DNA of 64,000 nt. Source: Streptomyces sp. P9-A2 (GTDB taxonomy: Bacteria > Actinomycetota > Actinomycetes > Streptomycetales > Streptomycetaceae). A program made the position numbers and the translations under genes. Location: positions 6,758,001-6,822,000 of the forward strand of contig NZ_JAZIFX010000001.1 in the NCBI RefSeq assembly GCF_036634175.1, written 5' to 3'. The notes under the pieces were generated by a model, which saw only the letters and a list, made by a program, of their open reading frames with translations, had not been told where the DNA came from and ran no database searches. Positions 33,283 through 42,430 of this stretch are shown one piece after another. Within the stretch, counting starts at the first letter, position 1. Each line of letters opens with the position of its first letter.

Positions 33283-33812
33283 CGCCCCACGCACCCGCCT
33301 CCGCCCACGCCCTCACCGTCCACGCGGGCATCCGGGACCTGCGCAACGCCGACCGTCTCCTCCAGCGGCTGGCAGCCGAACTGGAGCTGCCGGAAGGGAC
33401 GTTCGGCTGCACGCACCTGGTGCGCGGCGATCGCCCGCGCGTCGCCGTCTCCCTGTCCCTGCCGTCCGAGCCGTACCTGCGCACCACGTGGGAGCGGCTC
33501 ACGGCGGACGGGCACGGAGAACCGGCGGCCGGCCTGCCCGACGCGTTCGGCCGGGCCGTGCTCTACCCGGGGGCAGCGGCGCTCACCGGCACGATGACGG
33601 TCGCGGAACTGGTCGCGGGGTCCGCGATCAGCCGGGTGACCGTCCTCGGCGCACCGGGCACGCCCGACCCCGCAACCCGGATGGTGACTCGGGACCACGT
33701 CCGCCCGCAGTGGCAGCAGGGCGAGCTCCTCCTCACCGCCACGCCGGCGAGGGGCGGCGTCCTCGTCCCCTTCGAGTCCCCCGACCCCACACCCTGTTGC
33801 GCGGACCACTGA
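33279..33812 (+). CDS. hypothetical protein coupled to the PHP gene
   Basis: 177 residues from GTG at 33279 that overlaps the PHP stop (GTGA). No known family recognised. Predicted mixed alpha/beta: LTVHAGIRDLRNADRLLQRL, VAVSLSLPSEPYLRTTW, and a C-terminal strand LLLTATPARGGVLVPF; ends with a CC pair. No signal peptide or membrane segment, so cytoplasmic, unlike the exported PHP protein. The overlap suggests matched production; a chaperone or maturation role is only a guess. Confidence 0.65.
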   Translation: MTPHAPASAHALTVHAGIRDLRNADRLLQRLAAELELPEGTFGCTHLVRGDRPRVAVSLSLPSEPYLRTTWERLTADGHGEPAAGLPDAFGRAVLYPGAAALTGTMTVAELVAGSAISRVTVLGAPGTPDPATRMVTRDHVRPQWQQGELLLTATPARGGVLVPFESPDPTPCCADH

Positions 33813-33905
33813 CCGGACCGCACCCGAACCGCGCACCGCACACCCGTCCCCGTGGCGGCCCCGCACCGCCGGGCCGGCACGGGGGCGTTCGGTCGCCCGC
33901 CCGCC

Positions 33906-34259
33906 TCAGCCGGAACCCTGCCGCGCGGAGAAGACGAACGAGAACTCCGCGGGCCCGGCCCACAGCGCGTACCGCGGGAGCGGGCCCGGACCGCGGGACT
34001 GCGAGCCGATGCCGTGCTGGGCGTGGTCGAGATTCACCCACACCGTGTCACCGGGGACCAGGTCGGTGAGGTGCCGGGCCGCGTCGAGCCGCTCGCTCGT
34101 CCAGGGACGGGCGGTGAACCAGAACGCGGGGTCGCCCTCGATCCGGACCGGCTCGATCACCTTCTTGTACTCGATCAGCCCCGGCGACGGCGTACGGTCG
34201 GGGAACAGCAGTCCGTCGCACACGAAGTTGCCGTCGTGCAGCTCCTCGCCGAAGTCGCC
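33906..34259 (-). pseudogene. beta-galactosidase (GH2, lacZ-like) remnant
   Basis: 118 codons without a start. Reading leftward: GDFGEELHDGNFVCDGLLFP, then DRTPSPGLIEYKKVIEPVRI is the highly conserved end of the GH2 barrel; it is joined directly to the end of the small-chain domain (ARPWTSERLDAARHLTDLVP, WVNLDHAQHGIGSQSRGPGP, AEFSFVF). The ~900 residues before and the ~200 between are deleted. It sits five bases past the sugar-permease stop, so the operon once ended in a beta-galactosidase. Confidence 0.85.
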
Positions 34260-34263
34260 GCGA

Positions 34264-35253
34264 TCAGCCCTTGATGCCGGTCTGTGCGATGCCCTGGACG
34301 AGCCAGCGCTGGAGGAACAGGAAGACGCAGACCAGGGGCAGGATGGATATGGCCGTGGCCATGAAGATCAGATGGAAGTTGACGGTCTGGTTGGTCATGT
34401 AGGAGGAGAGGGCGACCTGGACGGTCCAGGCGCTCGGGTCCTGGCCGATGACGAGCGGCCACAGGAAGGAGTTCCAGCCGCTGATGAAGGTGATCGTCGC
34501 GATGGCGGCGAAGAAGTTCAGCGAGTTCGGGACGACGACACGCCAGTACGCGCCCCAGTAGCCGAGCCCGTCCACCCGCGCCGCCTCCTCCAGCTCTTTG
34601 GGGAACCCCAGGAAGTACTGCCGGAAAAGGAAGCAGGTGAAACCGCTGAAGAGGCCCGGGATGATCAGACCCCGGTAGCTGTCCACCCAGCCGAGGGACG
34701 ACACGAGTACGAAACTGGGCACGAAGGTGACCGCCGTCGGCACCATCAGGGTCCCCAGAACGGCGTAGAAGATCTTGTTGGTATGCCGGTAGGGGATGCG
34801 GGCCAGCCCGTATCCGGCGAGCGAGCAGACCAGCAGGGTGCCGACGGTATGCAGGATCCCGACGACCGCCGAGTTCCAGAGGGACCGGGCGAAGTCGACC
34901 GTCGGGTCGTCGAACGGCTCGGTGATGTTGCCCCACTGGATGGCGGACGGGAAGAACGTCCACTCCTCGCCGGTGATCTCGGGATCGGTGGACAGGGCGT
35001 TGCGGACGATCAGGTAGAAGGGGACGAGGAAGAGGAGCGCGGCCAGGCAGGTCGCGGTGTACAGGCCCGCGGACCCGAGCACCCCGCCGCGGCGGCCGGC
35101 CCGCCTGCCCCCTGCCGCCCGCCCGCCTGGCTCCGGACGGCTGCCCACCGGCCGGTCCGGCCGCCACAGCCGCTTCGCCCCCGGCCGGTCCGGCCGCGGC
35201 GGTCGCCTCGCCCCGGGTTCCGCCGCCCCCGGCGCGGGTGTACTGGCGGTCAT
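34264..35253 (-). CDS. carbohydrate ABC transporter permease (second subunit)
   Basis: 329 residues. Pro/Arg-rich cytoplasmic N-terminus (~70 residues), then six membrane segments with the MalG-type coupling loop EELEEAARVDGLGYWGAYWRVVVP (EAA motif). Start at MTASTPAP overlaps the stop of the first permease by ATGA. Together with 35250-36212 and the binding protein it forms a CUT1 sugar importer; the ATPase is not encoded here and is probably the shared MsiK. Confidence 0.93.
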   Translation of the reverse strand: MTASTPAPGAAEPGARRPPRPDRPGAKRLWRPDRPVGSRPEPGGRAAGGRRAGRRGGVLGSAGLYTATCLAALLFLVPFYLIVRNALSTDPEITGEEWTFFPSAIQWGNITEPFDDPTVDFARSLWNSAVVGILHTVGTLLVCSLAGYGLARIPYRHTNKIFYAVLGTLMVPTAVTFVPSFVLVSSLGWVDSYRGLIIPGLFSGFTCFLFRQYFLGFPKELEEAARVDGLGYWGAYWRVVVPNSLNFFAAIATITFISGWNSFLWPLVIGQDPSAWTVQVALSSYMTNQTVNFHLIFMATAISILPLVCVFLFLQRWLVQGIAQTGIKG

Positions 35254-36212
35254 CTGGAGTCCTCCCCCCGGCCGAAGCCCATGAACCGGCCCTGCAACAG
35301 CGTCACCAGGCAGATCAGCAGCGTGAGGATCAGCGCGCCCGCGCTGCCCGCGCCGTAGTCCTGGTTGTCGCCCAGGGCCTTGTAGTACAGCTCGACCAGG
35401 GGCGGGCGCCCCCAGGTGGTCTTGTTCAGCAGGTTGAAGAACTCGTCGAAGGCCTGGTAGGCGGCCACGAGCAGCAGCAGGACCACGGCCGTCGAGGTCG
35501 CGCGCAACTGCGGCAGTGTGATGTACCGGAACGTCTGCCAGCCGGGCCTGGCCCCGTCGATGGCGGCCGCCTCGTACAGCTCGCGCGGGATGTTCTGCAG
35601 CGCGGCCAGGAACAGGATCATGTAGAAACCGGCCTGGAGCCACAGCCGTACGGTCACGATGACCAGCCAGTACCAGGGCGGGTTCGGGTCGGCCAGCCAG
35701 GCGGTGTTGTCCACGCCGAACACGCCGAGCACGGTGTTCGCCAGACCGAAGCGGACCCCGTTGAAGATGGACATCTTCCAGATGAGCGAGGCGGCGACAT
35801 AACTCACCGCCGTCGGCAGGAAGAAGACCGAGCGGAAGAAGGCCCGCATGAACCGCAGCCGGTTCACCGCGAGCGCGAGCGCCAGCGACAGCGCCCAGGT
35901 GGTCGGGACGATGAGCGCCGCGAACACCGTGAAGGTGCCCAGCGAGCCCATGAACTGCTCGTCCGTCAGCATGACCCGGTAGTTCTCGAAGCCGGTGAAC
36001 TCGCTGGGCGTGACGGTGAACCGGGCCTCGAAGAGGGACAGCCACGCACTCCACAGGATCGGTACATAGACGAAGATCAGCAGGCCGAGGAGGAAGGGCC
36101 CGGTGAACAGCCAGAAGTTGAAGGTGCTGCTGGTCCGCAGCGGCCGCCGCGGCCGGGGGGAGCCCTTGGCCGGGGCGGGGCGGGCGGCACCGCGCGCGGT
36201 GGTGGTCGACAT
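35250..36212 (-). CDS. carbohydrate ABC transporter permease (first subunit)
   Basis: 320 residues, MalF-like. Six membrane segments from FNFWLFTGPFLLGLLIFVYV onward, EAA loop RELYEAAAIDGARPGWQTFR. Start at MSTTTARG. Lies 22 bases after the binding-protein gene and overlaps the next permease gene. Works at the cytoplasmic membrane as half of the translocation pore. Confidence 0.93.
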   Translation of the reverse strand: MSTTTARGAARPAPAKGSPRPRRPLRTSSTFNFWLFTGPFLLGLLIFVYVPILWSAWLSLFEARFTVTPSEFTGFENYRVMLTDEQFMGSLGTFTVFAALIVPTTWALSLALALAVNRLRFMRAFFRSVFFLPTAVSYVAASLIWKMSIFNGVRFGLANTVLGVFGVDNTAWLADPNPPWYWLVIVTVRLWLQAGFYMILFLAALQNIPRELYEAAAIDGARPGWQTFRYITLPQLRATSTAVVLLLLVAAYQAFDEFFNLLNKTTWGRPPLVELYYKALGDNQDYGAGSAGALILTLLICLVTLLQGRFMGFGRGEDSR

Positions 36213-36234
36213 CTCGTCGCTGCCCGTCCGCGGT

Positions 36235-37500
36235 CTATCCGAACAGCTTCTGCAGCTCGCGGCCGACCGTCGCGTCGGCCTTGTCGAGCGCGCTCTCCGG
36301 GTCACCGCCCTTGCGGACGCAGTCGGCGAGGACGTCCTCCAGGGCGGTGATCATGGCCTGGGTCCAGCCGATGTTGTCGAAGTGCCCGAATTCGTTGAAC
36401 AGTCTGACGCCCTCGGCCGGCAGTCCCGACTTGAGCTTGTCGGCGGACCGGGCGATCGAGACGCGCGGCGGGATGTGGAAGCCGTAGGAGAGCGACCAGT
36501 CCTCCTGGTGCTCCTTCTGGTCGATCCACAGCCACTTCACGTACTCCTTGGCCGCCTCGACGTTCTTGCCCTTCGCGTTGACGAACATCGACCAACCGCC
36601 GTTGGTGACCGCCTGCTTGCCCGCGGCGGTGACCTTCGGGAAGGGGAAGATCCCGAGATCGTCACCGAGCGCCTGCTGCATCTGTGGCATCGCCCACATG
36701 CCGCACCACTGGATGGCGGTGAGCCCCTGGTTGAGCGCGGAGGGGTCCCAGAAGTCGGTCGGCGCGTCGAGCAGCAGATCACCGCTGGTGAAGAGCTTGC
36801 GCAGGGTACGGAAACCCCCGACCACCCCGTCCGTGTGGTATGCGATCTCGTTCTTCTCGTCGAGGGTGTCGGCGCCGGACGCCCAGATCATCGGGTTGAC
36901 GACCGGGTGCAGGGTGTTGCCCAGGTAGATGCCCTTGACCTTGTCCGTGGTCAGCTCGGCAGCCGTCGCGAGGAGTTCGTCGAGCGTGGTGGGGACGCCC
37001 ACGCCCACCTTCTCGAACATCGACTTGCGGTAGAAGAAGAACTGCGGGTCGTCGATCATCCGGACCCCGTAGATCTTCCCGTCGACGGTGTGCGACTGGA
37101 TGTCGGCCGGGTTGAAGTCGTCCTTCACCGGCTCGACCAGGTCGGTCAGGTCCGCCACCTGGCCGCTCTTGACGAGCTGGATCTGCGGATGGAACTCGAA
37201 GACGTCCGGCGCCTTGTCGGTGAGCAGGGAGGCGAACAGTTTGCTCTCGAAGTTGGAGCCCGTGATCCACTGCGTGGTCACGTCGGCCCCCTTGTACGCC
37301 TTGGCGTAGCGCCTGATGGCCTGTTCCGTGCCGGCCTCACCGTAGGCGTGGAAGTACTGGACCAGGCGCTTGCCCGACCCCGACCCGCCGTCCCGGCCGG
37401 TGTTGCCGCCGCACGCGGTGAGCCCGCCGGCGGCAGCCAGACCCATGGCCGCCCGCAGTACGGAACGACGGTCCCAGTGGTGAGTACTCAATGCCGGCAT
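36235..37500 (-). CDS. extracellular sugar-binding lipoprotein of ABC transporter
   Basis: 421 residues. Tat-type signal RRSVLRAAMGLAAAG with lipobox LTAC (lipid-anchored Cys30), then a two-lobed binding protein (VQYFHAYGEAGTEQAIRRYA; VKGIYLGNTLHPVVNPMIWA; GGWSMFVNAKGKNVEAAKEYV). First gene of the import operon. Cargo unknown; neighbours alditol oxidase, ROK repressor and a lost beta-galactosidase point to a polyol or galactoside-like sugar. Confidence 0.93.
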   Translation of the reverse strand: MPALSTHHWDRRSVLRAAMGLAAAGGLTACGGNTGRDGGSGSGKRLVQYFHAYGEAGTEQAIRRYAKAYKGADVTTQWITGSNFESKLFASLLTDKAPDVFEFHPQIQLVKSGQVADLTDLVEPVKDDFNPADIQSHTVDGKIYGVRMIDDPQFFFYRKSMFEKVGVGVPTTLDELLATAAELTTDKVKGIYLGNTLHPVVNPMIWASGADTLDEKNEIAYHTDGVVGGFRTLRKLFTSGDLLLDAPTDFWDPSALNQGLTAIQWCGMWAMPQMQQALGDDLGIFPFPKVTAAGKQAVTNGGWSMFVNAKGKNVEAAKEYVKWLWIDQKEHQEDWSLSYGFHIPPRVSIARSADKLKSGLPAEGVRLFNEFGHFDNIGWTQAMITALEDVLADCVRKGGDPESALDKADATVGRELQKLFG

Positions 37501-37601
37501 GTCGACGTCCTTGTCTCGAGTACGGCTCGGAAGGAAGGCGGGCGGGGCAGGTCACCCGGACGGGTGCGGGGGAAGTGCGGGCGGTACGGGCGGTACGGGC
37601 A

Positions 37602-37677
37602 GTGCAGGCGGTACGTGGCGGTGCAGGCGGTACGTGGCGGTGCAGGCGGTACGTGGCGGTGCAGGCGGTACGTGGCG
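37602..37677. repeat. tandem repeat, four perfect 19-bp units
   Basis: Unit GTGCAGGCGGTACGTGGCG repeated four times head to tail, preceded by degenerate GGCGGTACG pieces. It lies 100 bases upstream of the sugar-binding protein start, in the operon leader or promoter region. Confidence 0.9.
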
Positions 37678-37795
37678 GTGCGCGCGGAGCAGAGGGGGCT
37701 GCGGTGAGCGGCGGACGGCTTCCGGCGGTGGTGCGGCGGATGGCGCGACGGGTGGCGCGGAAAGGCCTTGCGGTGCCGGACGTTAACCTTCGGCT

Positions 37796-37822
37796 AAGGC
37801 TTCGGCAAGGGGTTGGACAAAG
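37796..37822. promoter_or_regulatory. candidate ROK operator, site 1 (sugar ABC operon)
   Basis: AAGGCTTCGGCAAGGGGTTG followed by GACAAAG; nearly the same sequence occurs upstream of the ROK gene (39249-39275), in the same orientation. About 300 bases ahead of the binding-protein start. Confidence 0.5.
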
Positions 37823-37913
37823 CCCGTAAGAAGCGTTGCGTGCCGTTCGGAATCACGAACAAGTCGGCGAATCAAGGGCGTTGAAGATCGGGGCGCCGGT
37901 GGGGCGAGGGGCG

Positions 37914-39182
37914 TTACGGCTTACCGGCGCCGGAACCGCGGCCTCGCGTGGCCGTGTTGGCGCGCGTGCCGGTGCCCTTGTGCGCCGCCTGCAACGCGCC
38001 CTCCAGCGCGAACGTCGCCGCGCCCAGGCAGACCGGATCGGTGGTGATCGGGGAGAGCGCGATCCGGGTGGCGGCCAGCGGGCGGCGCAGCGCGTGCCGG
38101 GTGACGGCCCCGCGCACCGCGTAGAGCAGGGGCTCGCCGAACGCGGCCGCGACCCAACTGCTGAGCACGACCACCTCCGGGTTGAACAGATTGATCAGGT
38201 CGGCGATCCCGGCACCGACGTAACGGGCGGTGTCCCCGAGGACCTCGACCGCCACCGGGTCGCCCGCGGCCACCCCCCGCGCCAGGGCGTCGATCGTGGC
38301 CGTCTGGTCGTCGGGGCGCAGCATCGGGCTGTGCGGGCTCACCTCCCGCAGGTTCAGCATGATCCCCGGCGCACCGGTGTACGTCTCGACGCAGCCGCGA
38401 TCGCCGCAGTGGCACGGGCGCCCGTCCAGGACGAGTGTGGTGTGCCCCCACTCACCGGCGCTGTTGCTGACCCCCCGGTGCACCCCGCCGCCCAGGACCA
38501 GCCCGGCGCCCACCCCGGTGCCGAGGTTGACCACCACCGCGTCACCGTGCCCGCGCGCCGCCCCGAACCACAGCTCGGCCACCGCGCAGGCGCGCAACGG
38601 GTTGTCCAGGTGCAGCGGGTGGGAGATCCGCTCGGCGAGGAGGTCCCGCAACGGCACGTCGTGCCAGTCCCAGTTCGGCGCGTACTCGCAGACGCCCGTG
38701 GCACGGTTCACCTGGCCCGGCACACTCACCCCGGCCCCGAGCACCCGCGCGGGTTCGACGCCGGCCCGCTCCGTCACCGAGCCGACCGCCGAGGCCACAT
38801 GGTCCACGACCTGCTCGGGCCGGTTCTCGCCGGGGCGCATCTCCTCGTCGGCGCGGGCCAGCACGTTCAGCGCCAGGTCGAACAGCTCGACCCGGACGTA
38901 CGTCTCGGCGAGGTCGACGCCGATCAGGGCGCCGCCCGCCGCGTCGACGGCCACCAGACCGCGCGGACGGCCGCCGGCCGAGTCCTCGAAGCCGACCTCG
39001 GTGATCATGCCGAGGTCGAGCAGCTCGCCGACGAGGGTGGCGACCGTCGCGAGACTGAGTCCGGTGGCGGCCGCCAGCTCCTGCCGTGAGGTGGGGGACT
39101 CGGCGATGACCTGGCGCAGCACCTCGTAGCGGTTGGCGGTACGGATGTCCCGCGAGGTGCGCTTCACCGGAGGTGCCCCCAT
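37914..39182 (-). CDS. ROK family transcriptional regulator
   Basis: 422 residues. N-terminal winged HTH (TANRYEVLRQVIAESPTSRQ; ELAAATGLSLATVATLVGEL), then a sugar-kinase-like ROK domain: IGVDLAETYVRVELFDL, VNLGTGVGAGLVLGG and the zinc signature CHCGDRGCVETYTG. Likely repressor whose sugar ligand relieves binding. Start ATG 39182; a GTG at 39209 is possible. Placed between the ABC operon and the alditol oxidase, with matching candidate sites before itself and the ABC genes. Confidence 0.92.
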   Translation of the reverse strand: MGAPPVKRTSRDIRTANRYEVLRQVIAESPTSRQELAAATGLSLATVATLVGELLDLGMITEVGFEDSAGGRPRGLVAVDAAGGALIGVDLAETYVRVELFDLALNVLARADEEMRPGENRPEQVVDHVASAVGSVTERAGVEPARVLGAGVSVPGQVNRATGVCEYAPNWDWHDVPLRDLLAERISHPLHLDNPLRACAVAELWFGAARGHGDAVVVNLGTGVGAGLVLGGGVHRGVSNSAGEWGHTTLVLDGRPCHCGDRGCVETYTGAPGIMLNLREVSPHSPMLRPDDQTATIDALARGVAAGDPVAVEVLGDTARYVGAGIADLINLFNPEVVVLSSWVAAAFGEPLLYAVRGAVTRHALRRPLAATRIALSPITTDPVCLGAATFALEGALQAAHKGTGTRANTATRGRGSGAGKP

Positions 39183-39248
39183 CCCTGCCGTGCCGGCCGG
39201 CGTCGGCACCGGCGCGCGGCAAGGCTACGGCCGGTGCCGACGTTCGAC

Positions 39249-39275
39249 AAGGGCTTCGGAAAGGGGCTGTACGAA
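39249..39275. promoter_or_regulatory. candidate ROK operator, site 2 (own promoter)
   Basis: AAGGGCTTCGGAAAGGGGCT followed by GTACGAA, matching site 1 at most positions. Lies about 65 bases ahead of the ROK start, in the gap after the alditol oxidase gene. Confidence 0.5.
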
Positions 39276-39296
39276 GGGGGCGGGCCGGTCGGACGG

Positions 39297-40601
<1,305 letters not shown>

Positions 40602-40784
40602 TTATCGCGAGGCCCGGGGTACGTGTCGCCCGGCCGCCTCCCCGCGGGGGCCGGCCCGGGACCCGCACGGCACCGAGGCCCGGCAGCCGTCCGGAGAACG
40701 TACTGTTTCCGCAGGTCCGGGGATGTGCCCCGGATCACGTCGGGGCCCCGGCCCCACGGACCGAGGGGCGGGGGCATACCGTGA

Positions 40785-40824
40785 GGAGTCGTACGTCCGA
40801 GCCGGGAGTCGTACGTCCGAGCCG
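40785..40824 (+). repeat. perfect 20-bp tandem duplication in the radical-SAM leader
   Basis: GGAGTCGTACGTCCGAGCCG occurs twice head to tail, ending just before the AAGGAG ribosome site of the radical-SAM gene. Each unit contains the palindrome TCGTACG/CGTACG. Confidence 0.9.
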
Positions 40825-40838
40825 GAAGGAGACACGGG

Positions 40839-42164
40839 ATGGGCAGCGGCAGCCGTACCGCGCTGGTCGAGAATCTGATGGAGCGGTTCCCGCATGTGCC
40901 GCGCGAGGCCGTTTTCAAGGAGGACCTGCTCCGGGGTGGGGTCGCCTTCGATCCGTCCGCCCTCAGCGACAACGAGAAGGGCGATGTCAAGCCGAAGTCG
41001 TACTTCATCTTCTCCTTCGACCACGGCACCCTGCCCGAGCTGGGTGAGGCCGCGCTCCGGCGTCCGCCCGAGGAGATCATCCTCACCGGCGGCCCCTACG
41101 ACCTGCGCCGCACCGTCGTCTCCGTGCGAGTGAACCCCGCCTCCCCGTACCGGGTCGCCGCGAACGAGGACGGCGTGCTCGGGCTCTACCTCGACGGGAA
41201 GCGCATCTCGGACGTCGGCGTGCCGCCGATGCCCGAGTACTACCGGCACACCCTCTCCAACGGGAAGTCGGTCATGGAGGTCGCCCCGACCATTCAGTGG
41301 GGCTACCTGATCTACCTGACCGTCTTCCGGGTCTGCCAGTACTTCGGCGCCAAGGAGGAGTGCCAGTACTGCGACATCAACCACAACTGGCGCCAGCACA
41401 AGGCGGCCGGCCGCCCCTACACCGGGGTCAAGGACGTCGAGGAGGTCCTCGAGGCGCTGGAGATCATCGACCGGTACGACACGGCGAAGGCGTCCACCGC
41501 CTACACGCTGACCGGCGGCGCGATCACCAAGACGCTCGCCGGCCGTGACGAGGCCGACTTCTACGGGCACTACGCCAAGGCCATCGAGGAGCGCTTCCCC
41601 GGCCGCTGGATCGGCAAGGTCGTCGCCCAGGCGCTGCCCAGGGACGACGTGCAGCGCTTCAAGGACTACGGCGTGCAGATCTACCACCCCAACTACGAGG
41701 TGTGGGACCGCCGCCTGTTCGAGCTGTACTGCCCCGGCAAGGAGCGCTACGTCGGCCGCGACGAGTGGCACAAGCGCATCCTGGACTCCGCGGACATCTT
41801 CGGCGCGCGCAACGTGATCCCCAACTTCGTGGCGGGCGTGGAGATGGCCGAGCCCTCCGGCTTCACCACCGTCGACGAGGCCATCGCCTCCACCACCGAG
41901 GGCTTGCGCTTCTTCATGTCGCACGGCATCACGCCCCGCTTCACCACCTGGTGCCCCGAGCCGACGACCCCGCTCGGCAAGGCCAACCCGCAGGGCGCGC
42001 CGCTGGAGTACCACATCCGGCTGCTCGAGGCCTACCGCGCCACGATGGACGAATTCGGCCTGGCCTCGCCCCCCGGCTACGGTGAGCCCGGACCGGGGCG
42101 CGCGGTGTTCTCCGTCAGCTCCTTCATGGACAGCCTCCCGGCACAGGAGCCCGTCGAGACGTGA
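40839..42164 (+). CDS. radical SAM protein with an unusual cysteine spacing
   Basis: 441 residues, AAGGAG ribosome site. Cluster-binding Cys are seen as CQYFGAKEECQYCD, that is C-x8-C-x2-C instead of the standard C-x3-C-x2-C; the following INHNW and the downstream LTGGAITKTL (SAM-binding GGE-like) and YHPNYEVWDRRLFE strands fit a radical SAM barrel. A ~150-residue N-terminal domain precedes it. No partner peptide or cofactor genes lie beside it; single-gene transcript with a strong terminator. Function unknown. Confidence 0.85.
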   Translation: MGSGSRTALVENLMERFPHVPREAVFKEDLLRGGVAFDPSALSDNEKGDVKPKSYFIFSFDHGTLPELGEAALRRPPEEIILTGGPYDLRRTVVSVRVNPASPYRVAANEDGVLGLYLDGKRISDVGVPPMPEYYRHTLSNGKSVMEVAPTIQWGYLIYLTVFRVCQYFGAKEECQYCDINHNWRQHKAAGRPYTGVKDVEEVLEALEIIDRYDTAKASTAYTLTGGAITKTLAGRDEADFYGHYAKAIEERFPGRWIGKVVAQALPRDDVQRFKDYGVQIYHPNYEVWDRRLFELYCPGKERYVGRDEWHKRILDSADIFGARNVIPNFVAGVEMAEPSGFTTVDEAIASTTEGLRFFMSHGITPRFTTWCPEPTTPLGKANPQGAPLEYHIRLLEAYRATMDEFGLASPPGYGEPGPGRAVFSVSSFMDSLPAQEPVET

Positions 42165-42212
42165 TCCCGCGAGGATTGTTCCCGCGAGGACTGTGAGGGG
42201 CTGAGGAAGCTA

Positions 42213-42244
42213 GGAAGGCCGGGACCGAGAGGTCCCGGCCTTCC
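42213..42244 (+). terminator. strong hairpin terminator after radical-SAM gene
   Basis: Perfect 14-bp arms GGAAGGCCGGGACC / GGTCCCGGCCTTCC closed by a GAGA tetraloop, followed by TTGCGT. Confidence 0.9.
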
Positions 42245-42430
42245 TTGCGTATTCTCCGGCGAGGGGCGTGCGCGAGGGGCGCGTACATGGGTACCGTGCC
42301 GCCCAAAACGGATACAGCGCTTGTCAGTTGTGTCGAGATCGTGAAAAGCTCACCCATCGCCCCGAGGACCCCCAACCGTGCCGCTCCAACTGTGCCGCCA
42401 GTTGCCCTCGTTCGTGGATGCAGGAGAATC

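Noticed and set aside
34264..37500. Complete sugar ABC transporter including its own ATPase
   Set aside because: No ATPase gene occurs in the operon; CUT1 importers of Streptomyces commonly share MsiK encoded elsewhere.
37602..37677. Possible CRISPR array
   Set aside because: The 19-bp units are head to tail with no spacers and no cas genes are near; it is a plain tandem repeat.
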